Assembly (NCBI RefSeq): GCF_002943525.1
Contig: NZ_CP025394.1
Span: forward strand, 8,509,001-8,573,000
Length of the DNA stretch: 64,000 nucleotides
Reading direction: 5' to 3'
From: Kitasatospora sp. MMS16-BH015
Lineage (GTDB): Bacteria > Actinomycetota > Actinomycetes > Streptomycetales > Streptomycetaceae
The notes under the pieces are model-generated. The model was given only the letters and a program-made list of their open reading frames with translations. It searched no databases and was not told where the DNA came from. A program made the position numbers and the translations under genes. How positions within the stretch are numbered: the first letter of the stretch is position 1; each line of letters begins with the position of its first letter. Below are positions 49,971 to 58,365 of the stretch, piece by piece.

Positions 49971-50756
49971 CTAGGGAGCGGTCTGGCCGAACAGGCGGCG
50001 CTGGATCTCCCGTCGGTAGTCCTCCAGGGTCCGGTCGAGGTGGACGGCCGTGGCGGCCGCCGCCTCGTCCGGGCGGCCGTCGCGGATGGCCCGGAAGATC
50101 GCCTCGTGCTCCTCGACGGCGGCCTGGGCGCCCTCGCCGAGCATGTCGTGGATGCCGATGGCGCTGGACTGGCGCTGGAGCCGGCGGGCGTCGCGCACGG
50201 CGCTGAGCAGGAAGGTGTTGTGCGAGGCGGTGGCCACGGCGGTGTGGAAGTCCTCGTCGCCCTGGTTGAACACCTCGACCTGGCCGTGCACCACTCCGTG
50301 CCGGCACTGCTGCATGGCGAGCTCGATGGTGCGCAGCTCCGCCGGGGTGGCCCGGGTGGCCGCCAGGCTGGCTGCGGCCGTCTCCTGGACCTTGCGGAAG
50401 TCGAACAGCATCAGGACGTGGTCGAGGTCGACCGGTCGGAAGAAGCCGCCCCAGCGGCTGGTGATCAGCATGCCCTCGTCGTCGGCGACGAACAGGCCGC
50501 GCCCCTTGTGCGCCCGGACCCGGCCGAGTGCGGAGAGGATCTTGACGGCCTCCCGCACCACCGCCCGGCTGGTGTCGAGCGTCTTGGCCAGGTCGACCTC
50601 GGTGGGCAGCCGGTCGCCCGGGGCCAGGCGGGCCGCGGCGATGTACTCGAGGATCTGCTCCGACACGATCTCGTACCCGGGGCGGTAGTCCTTCCGTTCC
50701 CCGCCCGTGGTGGCCTGCACGGGTAGGGCCGGTCCGGCCGCGGGTGTGTCGTTCAT
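49971..50756 (-). CDS. GntR/FadR-family transcriptional regulator
   Basis: 261 residues from ATG 50756 (GGAGGCAGGA upstream). Winged helix at about 22-90 (VSEQILEYIAAARLAPGDRLPTEVDLAKTLDTSRAVVREAVKIL), then an FCD-type all-helical effector domain with the metal-binding His/Asp pattern (EDFHTAVATASHN, EEHEAIFRAI). Related regulators control uronate and deoxysugar operons. It is divergent from the catabolic operon at 51047, with a palindrome at 50833 between them that fits FadR-type GT-N3-AC half sites. It probably represses both sides until a pathway intermediate binds. Confidence 0.88.
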   Translation of the reverse strand: MNDTPAAGPALPVQATTGGERKDYRPGYEIVSEQILEYIAAARLAPGDRLPTEVDLAKTLDTSRAVVREAVKILSALGRVRAHKGRGLFVADDEGMLITSRWGGFFRPVDLDHVLMLFDFRKVQETAAASLAATRATPAELRTIELAMQQCRHGVVHGQVEVFNQGDEDFHTAVATASHNTFLLSAVRDARRLQRQSSAIGIHDMLGEGAQAAVEEHEAIFRAIRDGRPDEAAAATAVHLDRTLEDYRREIQRRLFGQTAP

Positions 50757-50832
50757 CTGTCCTGCCTCCGGGATGCCTGGCGGGTGGGGTCGCTGGTCGC
50801 TGTGGAGCCGGCTCATCGTAGCGCAGGGGTTG

Positions 50833-50847
50833 ATGAGTCGTACTCAT
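50833..50847. promoter_or_regulatory. Probable GntR operator ATGAGTCGTACTCAT
   Basis: Perfect 6-bp arms around three bases, with the GT-N3-AC core usual for FadR-type regulators, 77 bp before the gntR start. Nearby are CCAAG-N4-CTTGG (50862-50875) and GTCTGCGCAGAC (50927-50938), the latter just before TTGACG (50941-50946), a likely -35 of the operon. Confidence 0.55.
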
Positions 50848-51046
50848 TCCGGGTCGGCTTGCCAAGCAGACTTGGAGAACAAAAAGGAACAGAGTGCAGG
50901 ATTTGCCGTGAAACAAGGGGGATTGAGTCTGCGCAGACCCTTGACGACCGTGTCGATAGGGCGGCTAATTTATCCCCGAAGGCGGCAACGGAACGGCCGC
51001 ATCCCCCACCTCCCGACCAGTTCGGGCCTCTGTAGTGGAGTCGCTC

Positions 51047-52342
51047 ATGAGCGTCGACAAGAGACGACCGGTGCTGTTGGCCGCCTGCGCGGCCGCCCTG
51101 GCCATGACCGTGGCCGCCTGCGGCAGTGGTGCTCCGGCCAAGGCGGGCGGGGCGCTGACGGTCTGGGTGGACGCGACCCGGGTGGCCGCCGCGAAGCAGT
51201 ACCAGGCGCTGCACCCGGAGGTGAAGCTGGACATCGTCAGCTACGACGGCGACGCCAACGGGTCGAACTACCTCCAGACCAAGGTCCAGCTCTTCAACCG
51301 CACCGGCAAGGGCTGGCCCGACGTGGTCTTCAGCTCGCAGAACAACGAGGCCACCTGGGCGGTGGACGCCGGCTTCGCGGCCCCGCTCGACAAGGGCCTG
51401 GTCCCGGCCGACACCCTGGCCGGGTTCGCCAAGGGCGCCAACGACGTCTGCACCGTGGACGGCACCCTCTACTGCCTGCGCAACGACCTCTCGCAGGCGG
51501 TGCTCTGGTACAACGAGCCGCTGATGAAGCAGTTCGGCTACACCGTCCCGAAGACCTGGGAGGAGTACCAGAAGCTCGGGGAGAAGGTGGCCGCCGAGCA
51601 CCCCGGCTACCTGGTGGGCGACGCCGGTGACTCCTACACTCCCGAGATCTACCTCTGGGCGAGCAAGTGCGAGGCCAACCACATCACCGGCCCCAAGGCC
51701 GTCACGGTGAACACCGGCGGCGAGGGCTGCACCAGGATGGCCGCCCTCATGGACGGGCTGATCAAGAACAGGTCGATGTCCGTCAGCGGCGTCTTCAGCA
51801 CCGACTTCGGCAAGAACCAGGCCGCCAAGGTGCTGCTCATGCCCGGCCCGGCCTGGTACGGCGGGGCGGTGTTCCGGGACACCCTCAAGACCGCGCCGAA
51901 GACGATCGGCGTCGCTCCGATACCCCAGTGGCAGGGCGACACCGCGCCCGCCACCGGCAACGTCGGCGGCGGCACCTGGCTGCTCTCCAAGCACTCCGCC
52001 CACCAGAAGGCCGCCACCGACTTCCTGACCTGGGTCACCACTGACAACGCGTACCAGGGCGAGAAGGCCCCCGGCTTCCCGGCCTACGCGCCCGCCGCCG
52101 AGAACTGGCTGAAGGCGCAGGCCGCCGCCGGCTACCTGGTGGGCGACCTCGGCGCCCTCAAGGACGCCTCCTCGCAGGTGTGGCCCGGCTGGGGCTCGGG
52201 CCAGTTCAGCCAGGAGAGCGTCTGGGCCGCCACCGTCAAGCCCGGCCTGACGCAGGGCCAGAGCATCGCCTCCCTGCTGCCCGCCTGGCAGGACTCGATC
52301 GTCAAGCACGCCGAGTCGTTCGGCTACAAGGTCTCCTCGTGA
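51047..52342 (+). CDS. ABC sugar transporter substrate-binding lipoprotein
   Basis: 431 residues from ATG 51047 (GGAG upstream). A lipoprotein signal ends VAACGSG, with Cys at about 23. The mature protein is a family-1 extracellular binding protein (LTVWVDATRVAAAKQYQALHPEVKLDIV...GTWLLSKHSAHQKAATDFLTWV). It heads the long operon. Sugar specificity cannot be read from sequence; context suggests oligosaccharides containing uronic acid or 6-deoxysugars. No ATPase is encoded, so MsiK sharing is likely. Confidence 0.88.
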   Translation: MSVDKRRPVLLAACAAALAMTVAACGSGAPAKAGGALTVWVDATRVAAAKQYQALHPEVKLDIVSYDGDANGSNYLQTKVQLFNRTGKGWPDVVFSSQNNEATWAVDAGFAAPLDKGLVPADTLAGFAKGANDVCTVDGTLYCLRNDLSQAVLWYNEPLMKQFGYTVPKTWEEYQKLGEKVAAEHPGYLVGDAGDSYTPEIYLWASKCEANHITGPKAVTVNTGGEGCTRMAALMDGLIKNRSMSVSGVFSTDFGKNQAAKVLLMPGPAWYGGAVFRDTLKTAPKTIGVAPIPQWQGDTAPATGNVGGGTWLLSKHSAHQKAATDFLTWVTTDNAYQGEKAPGFPAYAPAAENWLKAQAAAGYLVGDLGALKDASSQVWPGWGSGQFSQESVWAATVKPGLTQGQSIASLLPAWQDSIVKHAESFGYKVSS

Positions 52343-53247
52343 CCGCGACCGCCTCCCCGGTCGACCCCGGCCGGCGCCGCGGTGGCGCTGGCCGGAGCCG
52401 GGCCGGCCTGGCCTTCGTGGCCGCCTACACGCTGCTGCTGGTCGCCTTCGGCGCCGTGCCGACCTGCTACGCGATCTGGTTCGCCTTCACCGACGCGGGC
52501 GGCGGCTTCACCGGCTTCGCCAACTTCGTCACCACGGCACGGGACTTCCGGTTCGCCGACTCGGTCGGCCACGTGGCCCTCTACCTGGTGTGCTGGCTGC
52601 TCTCGCTGGTGGTGTTCGTGGTGGGCCTGGCCCTGATGCTGCACCGCCTCTCCTCGGGGCCGGTCAGCCGGACACTGCGCTTCCTCTACTACATCCCCGG
52701 GGCGCTGGCCGGCGCCGCGAGCGTGCTGGTCTGGCTGTTCATGCTCGACCCGACGGTGAGCCCGGTCAGTGCGCTGCTCGGGGCCCTCGGCTTCGACACC
52801 TTCGGCCAGGTCATCGCCCCGGGCAACCTGCCGGTGCTGTTCACCGCCATCGCGTTCTGGACGGGCGCGGGCGGCTGGATCGTGGTGATGTACGGCGCGC
52901 TCGACAACATCCCGCAGGACGTCATGGAGGCCGCGCGGATCGACGGCGCGGGCGCCTGGCAGACCGCCTGGCACGTGCAGATCCCGATGCTGCGCAAGTG
53001 GATCGTCTACATGGTGATCCTGGCCTTCGCGGGCGGCGCCCAGCTCTTCGTCGAGCCGCAGCTGCTCTCGCTCGCCAGCGTGGGCGTGGCCGGGCGCGAC
53101 TACTCGCTCAACCAGCTGACCTACGACTTCGCCTTCCAGCTGAACAACGTCAACGGCGCGGCCGCGGTCTCCATGGAGCTCCTGGTGGTCAGCCTGTCGG
53201 CCGCCGGTCTCTTCGTCGCACGGTCGGGGTTCTTCGATGCCGATTGA
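52339..53247 (+). CDS. ABC sugar transporter permease 1
   Basis: 302 residues, six membrane helices, EAA motif MEAARIDGAGAWQTAWHVQIPML. The GTG start overlaps the preceding TGA (GTGA). It is MalF-like and forms half of the channel. Confidence 0.9.
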   Translation: MTATASPVDPGRRRGGAGRSRAGLAFVAAYTLLLVAFGAVPTCYAIWFAFTDAGGGFTGFANFVTTARDFRFADSVGHVALYLVCWLLSLVVFVVGLALMLHRLSSGPVSRTLRFLYYIPGALAGAASVLVWLFMLDPTVSPVSALLGALGFDTFGQVIAPGNLPVLFTAIAFWTGAGGWIVVMYGALDNIPQDVMEAARIDGAGAWQTAWHVQIPMLRKWIVYMVILAFAGGAQLFVEPQLLSLASVGVAGRDYSLNQLTYDFAFQLNNVNGAAAVSMELLVVSLSAAGLFVARSGFFDAD

Positions 53248-54118
53248 GACTCTCGCCCGCCGGGCGCCCCAGCGGCTGCTGACCGGCGCCGTCCTCGCCG
53301 CCTTCGCGGTGTTCTTCGTGCTGCCGGTGCTCTGGCTCGTCCTCGCGGCGACCAAGACCGACCAGCAGCTGGTGCACGACCAGCCGCTCTCCTTCGGCTC
53401 CTGGCAGGCGCTGGCGGACAACTGGCACGCGCTGACCGCCTTCCAGGACGGTGCGATCCTGCAGTGGCTCGGCAACTCGGCCGTCTACGCGGCGATCTCG
53501 CTGGTCATCACCCTCTGCGTGTCGGTCCCGGCCGGCTACGCGCTGGCGATGACCGAGTTCCGCGGCCGGCGGGCCCTGCTGGTCGCCACCCTGGTGGTGA
53601 TGCTGATGCCGAGCGCCACGCTGGTGGTGCCGCTGTTCCTGGAGCTCAACGCGGCGAGCCTGATCGGCACCATGTGGTCGATCATCCTGCCGTACGCGTT
53701 CTACCCGTTCGGGGTGTACCTCACGTACATCTACTTCAGCACCGCCGTGCCCAAGGACCTGCTGGCGGCGGCGCGGATGGACGGCTGCTCCGAGTTCGGT
53801 GTGTTCCGCCACCTCGCCCTGCCGCTGGCCACCCCGGTCGTCGCGCTGGTCGGCTTCTTCAGCTTCGTCGCCAACTGGACCAACTACTTCCTGCCCTACG
53901 TGATGCTCCCCGAGAGCGACCAACTGCCCGTCCAGGTGGGTGTCGGCAACCTGCTCAGCAGCGTGCCGCAGTTCAACCCGGCCGCCGGCGACCTCGCGGT
54001 CGAGCGCCCGCAGCTCGCCCTCGCCACGCTCGTGGCCATCACCCCGGTGCTGGTCGTCTTCCTCTTCGCCCAGCGCTTCCTGGTCAGCGGGATGCTCGCC
54101 GGCGCCACCAAGGAATGA
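53237..54118 (+). CDS. ABC sugar transporter permease 2
   Basis: 293 residues, MalG-like with six helices and AAARMDGCSEFGVFRHLALPLA as EAA motif. The start lies 11 bp inside the preceding gene, so translation is coupled. It is followed 26 bp later by the unassigned barrel protein. Confidence 0.9.
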   Translation: MPIETLARRAPQRLLTGAVLAAFAVFFVLPVLWLVLAATKTDQQLVHDQPLSFGSWQALADNWHALTAFQDGAILQWLGNSAVYAAISLVITLCVSVPAGYALAMTEFRGRRALLVATLVVMLMPSATLVVPLFLELNAASLIGTMWSIILPYAFYPFGVYLTYIYFSTAVPKDLLAAARMDGCSEFGVFRHLALPLATPVVALVGFFSFVANWTNYFLPYVMLPESDQLPVQVGVGNLLSSVPQFNPAAGDLAVERPQLALATLVAITPVLVVFLFAQRFLVSGMLAGATKE

Positions 54119-54144
54119 CGCCCCCTCGATTGGAGACCCGCCGC

Positions 54145-56097
54145 ATGACCACCAGCCCCACCGACCCCGTACCGCCCGAGATCCGGGCCGGGGTGCCGCT
54201 GCTCGAACCGCCCGGCTGGGCGGTGGCGCAGCGGGCGCTGTTCGACCTGCTCGACCACGGCTGGCGCAGGTTCGCCCGGGACTTCACCGGCCCCGACGGC
54301 CGGCTGAACTACACCGGCCGGCTGACCACCCGGGACGGTGTGGACGACTTCTACGAGGTGTTCTTCAACTGGCCCCAGCTCTACCTGCTCGGCGGCGCCG
54401 ACGACCTGCTGGCCGCCAGTGCGAAGCACTGGGAGGGCGTGACCGAACACCTCACCGAGCTGGGCATGCTCAAGGACGAGTACGAGCGCGGCTACGACTG
54501 GTTCCACCAGGGCGAGAGCCTGCTGCTGCTCTACTTCCTCTGCATGGCCGACCCCGAGCGCTGGTCGGAGCGCGCCCTGCGGTTCGCCGAGCTGTACGTC
54601 GACCCGGCGCACGGCAACTACGACCCCACGGCCCGCATCGTCACCCGCCCGCACAACGGCAGCGACCCCGACCGGCAGGGCCTGTCCGACGGCGAGGTCT
54701 ACCCGTGGCTGCCGAAGGAGGCGGCGACGTACGGCTACCCGCTCGAATGGCTCCCCGAGGCGCAGGACGGCCCGTACCCGCTGGACTCGGACCCGCGGCT
54801 CGGCGCGCAGATGCGCGAGCGGATGGGCGTCGGCGACACCGCGGTCAACCTCGCGGTGGCCGGCCTGGTGCTCAACGCGTGGATCCTCTCCGGCGAGCAG
54901 CGCTACCGCGACTGGATCGCCGAGTACGTCGGCGCCTGGCGCGAGCGCACCGAGGCGAACGGCGGCGTCCTCCCGGACAACGTGGGCCCGGACGGCGTGG
55001 TCGGCAGCCGGCTCGAAGGCCGCTGGTACGGCGGCCACTACGGCTGGTCCTGGCCGCACGGCTGGCACAGCGTGGGCCACGCGGCCTGCGTGGCGGCCCT
55101 CGCCGCGGCGGTCTCCACCGGGGAGGACGACTACCTCTCGATGGTCGGGACCACGCTCGACGAGATGATCTCCCGGGCCAAGGTGATGCCGCATGCCGAG
55201 GCGGACTCCAGCCTGCCGTCCAAGTGGGCGGTCGAACTCGCCGGGGACTTCGACAAGCCGACGCTGCACCTGCCGTTCCGGCACGACGACTCGGGCTGGT
55301 TCGACTACAACCCCGTCACCCTGCCGGTGCCGATCGCGCTCTGGCACCACAGCGCCTCCGAGCAGGACCGCGCCCGGATCGAGAGGCTGCGCGAGGCGGA
55401 CCCGCTCGACTGGAGCACCGTGCGCCCGTTCCGGGCCAAGGAGGAGTCCGGGCACGAGAAGGCCTGGTTCGCCTTCCTGGCCGGCGACGACCCCGGCTAC
55501 CCCGAGCGGATCCTCGCCGCCGCGCAGGCGCAGGTGCGCCACCGGCTGCGGCGGATCGACCGCTACCGCGACCTGGACGTGGCCGAGGCCGACATCCACG
55601 TGTGGCAGCAGTGCAACCCGGTGGCCACCGAGGCCCTGGTCCAGCTGACCTGGGGCGGCCCCCAGGTGCTCTACAACGGCAGCATCCAGCAGGCCCGGCT
55701 GCGCTACCACGACGCCCAGGCCCGCCGTGCGGGGCTGCCGCAGGACGTGGCGGCCCTGGTCACCTCCATCGACCCCGAGGCGACCACCGTCGAACTGGTC
55801 AACCTCTCGCCCTCGGCGGAGCGCACGGTGATCGTCCAGGCGGGCGCCCTGGCCGAGCACACCATCACCTCCGTCCGGTACACGACCTGTACGGACGAGG
55901 GCTGGATCGGTGACATGTACGACTACGGTCACACCGAGCCGGTGGTCGGGGAGGCGGAAGCGGCCTACGAGGGCGCCTTCCTGACGGTCCGTCTGCCCGC
56001 GTCCACCCGGATCCGGCTGACGCTGCGGCTCGAACTCCGCACCCGCACGCCCAGTTACCGCTCGCCCTTCGGCGGCCTGAACGAGGAGTCGGCATGA
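54145..56097 (+). CDS. Unassigned cytosolic protein, probable (alpha/alpha)6-barrel glycoside-active enzyme
   Basis: 650 residues with no signal peptide. I do not recognise a named family with confidence. The N-terminal two thirds alternate long helices with Trp/Tyr/Gly-rich turns (FFNWPQLYLLGGADDLL, YERGYDWFHQGESLLLLYFLCMADPERW, WYGGHYGWSWPHGWHSVGHAA), which looks like an (alpha/alpha)6 toroid as in many glycosidases and polysaccharide lyases. The C-terminal third appears beta-rich. Conserved-looking acidic and His residues (DWFHQGE, HGWHSVGH, HDDSGWFDYNP) could be catalytic. Its place between a sugar importer and the mutarotase/lactonase genes, with a 4-bp overlap, suggests it splits an imported oligosaccharide, perhaps a uronoside. 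Confidence 0.6.
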   Translation: MTTSPTDPVPPEIRAGVPLLEPPGWAVAQRALFDLLDHGWRRFARDFTGPDGRLNYTGRLTTRDGVDDFYEVFFNWPQLYLLGGADDLLAASAKHWEGVTEHLTELGMLKDEYERGYDWFHQGESLLLLYFLCMADPERWSERALRFAELYVDPAHGNYDPTARIVTRPHNGSDPDRQGLSDGEVYPWLPKEAATYGYPLEWLPEAQDGPYPLDSDPRLGAQMRERMGVGDTAVNLAVAGLVLNAWILSGEQRYRDWIAEYVGAWRERTEANGGVLPDNVGPDGVVGSRLEGRWYGGHYGWSWPHGWHSVGHAACVAALAAAVSTGEDDYLSMVGTTLDEMISRAKVMPHAEADSSLPSKWAVELAGDFDKPTLHLPFRHDDSGWFDYNPVTLPVPIALWHHSASEQDRARIERLREADPLDWSTVRPFRAKEESGHEKAWFAFLAGDDPGYPERILAAAQAQVRHRLRRIDRYRDLDVAEADIHVWQQCNPVATEALVQLTWGGPQVLYNGSIQQARLRYHDAQARRAGLPQDVAALVTSIDPEATTVELVNLSPSAERTVIVQAGALAEHTITSVRYTTCTDEGWIGDMYDYGHTEPVVGEAEAAYEGAFLTVRLPASTRIRLTLRLELRTRTPSYRSPFGGLNEESA

Positions 56098-56435
56098 AGC
56101 GCTTCGCCCAGAGCATCAGGCTGCGACCCGAGCACCGCGAGAAGTACCTCGAACTCCACTCCGCCGTCTGGCCGGGGGTCGAGGCGGCCCTGCACCGGGC
56201 GCGGATCCGCAACTACAGCATCTACCTCCACGGTGACGTGCTCTTCGCCTACTTCGAGTACCACGGCGAGGACTTCGAGGCCGACCTGGCCGTGCTGGAG
56301 GCCGACCCCGAGACCCAGGAGTGGTGGACGCACACCGACCCCTGCCAGGAGCCCTGGCCCGACCGGGGCGACTCCCGCCAGTGGACGGAGCTCACCGAGG
56401 TCTGGCACCTCGGCGAGCCCGGGGGCGGCGCGTGA
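56094..56435 (+). CDS. L-rhamnose mutarotase family protein (RhaM/DUF718)
   Basis: 113 residues, usual for this ferredoxin-like-fold family. It interconverts anomers of L-rhamnose or L-fucose. Family residues include RLRPEHREKYLELHSAVWPGV (active-site His), NYSIYLHGDVLFAYFEY (Tyr/His), and WWTHTDPCQEP. It overlaps the preceding stop by ATGA and the next start by GTGA. It hints that the imported sugar includes a 6-deoxy-L-hexose. Confidence 0.9.
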   Translation: MKRFAQSIRLRPEHREKYLELHSAVWPGVEAALHRARIRNYSIYLHGDVLFAYFEYHGEDFEADLAVLEADPETQEWWTHTDPCQEPWPDRGDSRQWTELTEVWHLGEPGGGA

Positions 56436-57325
56436 GCGCCGCCGGGCTGATCGACGCCCACCACCACCTGTGGGACCTCGAGCAGCGCCCGCAGGCCTGG
56501 CTCGAGGAGCCCGGCCTGGCACCGATCCACCGCACCTTCACCCCGGACGACCTGCGCGCCACCGCCACCCAGGAGGTGGCGGGCCGCCGGCTGCACGGCA
56601 CGGTGGTCGTGCAGTGCATCCCGGACGTGCCCGAGACCGAGGACCTGCTCGCGCTCGCCGCACGGGAGCCGCTGATCGCCGCCGTGGTCGGCTGGGCGGA
56701 CCTCACCGACCCCGCGGTCGGTGAGGTGCTCGACCGGCTGCTCGCCTGGCCGGGCGGCGGGTACCTGCGCGCGGTGCGCCACCTGGTGCAGGGCGAGTCG
56801 GACCCCGCATGGCTGCAACACCCGGAGGTGGAACGGGGGTTGGCGGCGCTGCAGCAGCGCGGTCTGGGCTACGACGTGCTCATCCGCGAGCACCAGCTCG
56901 ACCAGGCCGTGCGGCTCGCCGAGCGCTTCCCCGGCCTGCCCCAGGTGCTCGACCACGCGGGCAAGCCGGACATCGCCGGCGGCGCCCTGGGGGAGTGGGA
57001 GAGCGGGCTGCGCCGACTGGCCGGGCACCCCCAGGTGGTCTGCAAGGTCTCCGGGCTGATCACCGAGGCCGACCACCGGAGCTGGACCACCGCCGACCTC
57101 CGGCCCGTCTGGGACGTCCTGCTGAGCGCCTTCGGCCCCGAGCGCCTGATGTTCGGCTCGGACTGGCCGGTGGCGAACCTCGCGGGCGGCTGGAACCGCT
57201 GGGCCGCCACCGTGGACGAACTGCTCGCCGGGCTCTCCGCCGACGAGACCTCGGCGATCCTCGCGGGCACCGCGACCGCCTTCTACCGCCTCACCCGTGC
57301 CGAAGAGACCCTGGAGTCACGATGA
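56432..57325 (+). CDS. Amidohydrolase-2 family sugar lactonase (L-fuconolactonase type)
   Basis: 297 residues, COG3618-type TIM barrel. It begins with the metal motif LIDAHHHLWDL; other active-site parts are VRHLVQGE, LDHAGKPDI, CKVSGLITEA and the terminal Asp in FGSDWPV. Members hydrolyse L-fucono-, L-rhamnono- or galactono-lactones to acids. It is coupled by 4-bp overlaps to both neighbours. With the aldo/keto reductase at 62548 it could form the first two steps of a non-phosphorylated deoxysugar route. Confidence 0.85.
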   Translation: MSAAGLIDAHHHLWDLEQRPQAWLEEPGLAPIHRTFTPDDLRATATQEVAGRRLHGTVVVQCIPDVPETEDLLALAAREPLIAAVVGWADLTDPAVGEVLDRLLAWPGGGYLRAVRHLVQGESDPAWLQHPEVERGLAALQQRGLGYDVLIREHQLDQAVRLAERFPGLPQVLDHAGKPDIAGGALGEWESGLRRLAGHPQVVCKVSGLITEADHRSWTTADLRPVWDVLLSAFGPERLMFGSDWPVANLAGGWNRWAATVDELLAGLSADETSAILAGTATAFYRLTRAEETLESR

Positions 57326-58365
57326 CGCTCGCTGTTCGTTACACAGCCGCCCGGACGCTGGACACGGCCCCGGCCGTGACGGTGGAGCCCGGCCCGGGGG
57401 AGGTGCTGCTGGCCCCCGCGTACGTGGGGATCTGCGGTACCGACCTGCACATCTTCCACGGTGACATGGACGCCCGGGTGAGCGTGCCGGCGGTGCTCGG
57501 CCACGAGATGTCCGGCCGGGTGCTGAAGGTCGGCGCCGGGGTGACCGACTGGCGGGCCGGGGACGCGGTGACGGTGATGCCGCTGCACTGGGACGGCACC
57601 TGCCCGGCCTGCCTGGCGGGGCATCAGCACATCTGCCGGCAGCTGGACTTCATCGGCATCGACTCGCCGGGCGCGATGCAGCAGCGCTGGACGGTGCCCG
57701 CCGACACGCTGGTGCGCCTGCCGCAGTCGCTGGCGTTGGACAGGGCGGCGCTGGTGGAGCCCACCGCGGTGGCCGTGCACGACGTCGGGCGGGCCGGGGT
57801 GCGGGCGGGTGAGCGGGTGGTCGTGGTGGGCGGCGGCCCGGTCGGCGTGCTGATCGCGCTGGTGGCGCGGGCAGCCGGGGCCGAGGTGCGGGTGGTGGAG
57901 CTGAGCGCCCACCGGCGCAAGCTGGCCGAGGAGTTGGGGCTCACCACGTGGGATCCGGCGGCGGGTGACGTCGTCGAGGCCGTGCAGGAGTGGTCCGGGG
58001 GCGCGGGCGCGGAGGTCGCCTTCGAGGTCTCCGGTGCGGCGGGCGGGGTGGAGACCGCGGTGGAGGTGCTGGGGGCGCGGGGGAGGCTGTGCCTGGTGGC
58101 GATCCACTCCCGGCCGCGGGAGGTGAACCTGCACCGCTTCTTCTGGCGTGAACTCACCCTGGTGGGGGCCCGGTTGTACGACCGCGCCGACTTCGAGCGG
58201 GCGGTGGAGCTGGTCGCCGACGGTACCGTCCCGGCCGAGCGGCTGATCAGCAGGGTCGTGCCGCTGGCCGAGGCGCCGGCGGCGTTCGCGGCCCTGGAGG
58301 GCGGCGGCGACGTGATGAAGATCCTGCTCGACTGCACCGACGGCACCGAGGGGGCGGCCGCGTGA
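57322..58365 (+). CDS. Zinc-binding medium-chain sugar-alcohol/acid dehydrogenase
   Basis: 347 residues. Catalytic zinc residues in VGICGTDLHIFHG and LGHEMSGRV; the structural cluster region is partly altered (DGTCPACLAGHQHIC). NAD fold VVVVGGGPVGVLIAL. It resembles sorbitol/threonine/butanediol dehydrogenase-like enzymes found in uronate and aldonate operons. The likely role is oxidation or reduction of a keto-acid or polyol intermediate. It overlaps the lactonase stop (ATGA) and the KduD-like start (GTGA). Confidence 0.82.
   Translation: MTLAVRYTAARTLDTAPAVTVEPGPGEVLLAPAYVGICGTDLHIFHGDMDARVSVPAVLGHEMSGRVLKVGAGVTDWRAGDAVTVMPLHWDGTCPACLAGHQHICRQLDFIGIDSPGAMQQRWTVPADTLVRLPQSLALDRAALVEPTAVAVHDVGRAGVRAGERVVVVGGGPVGVLIALVARAAGAEVRVVELSAHRRKLAEELGLTTWDPAAGDVVEAVQEWSGGAGAEVAFEVSGAAGGVETAVEVLGARGRLCLVAIHSRPREVNLHRFFWRELTLVGARLYDRADFERAVELVADGTVPAERLISRVVPLAEAPAAFAALEGGGDVMKILLDCTDGTEGAAA

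Noticed and set aside
54145..56097. Calling this protein a GH88/GH105 unsaturated glucuronyl hydrolase
   Set aside because: The fold type may be similar, but it is much longer and the typical active-site context of those families was not visible.
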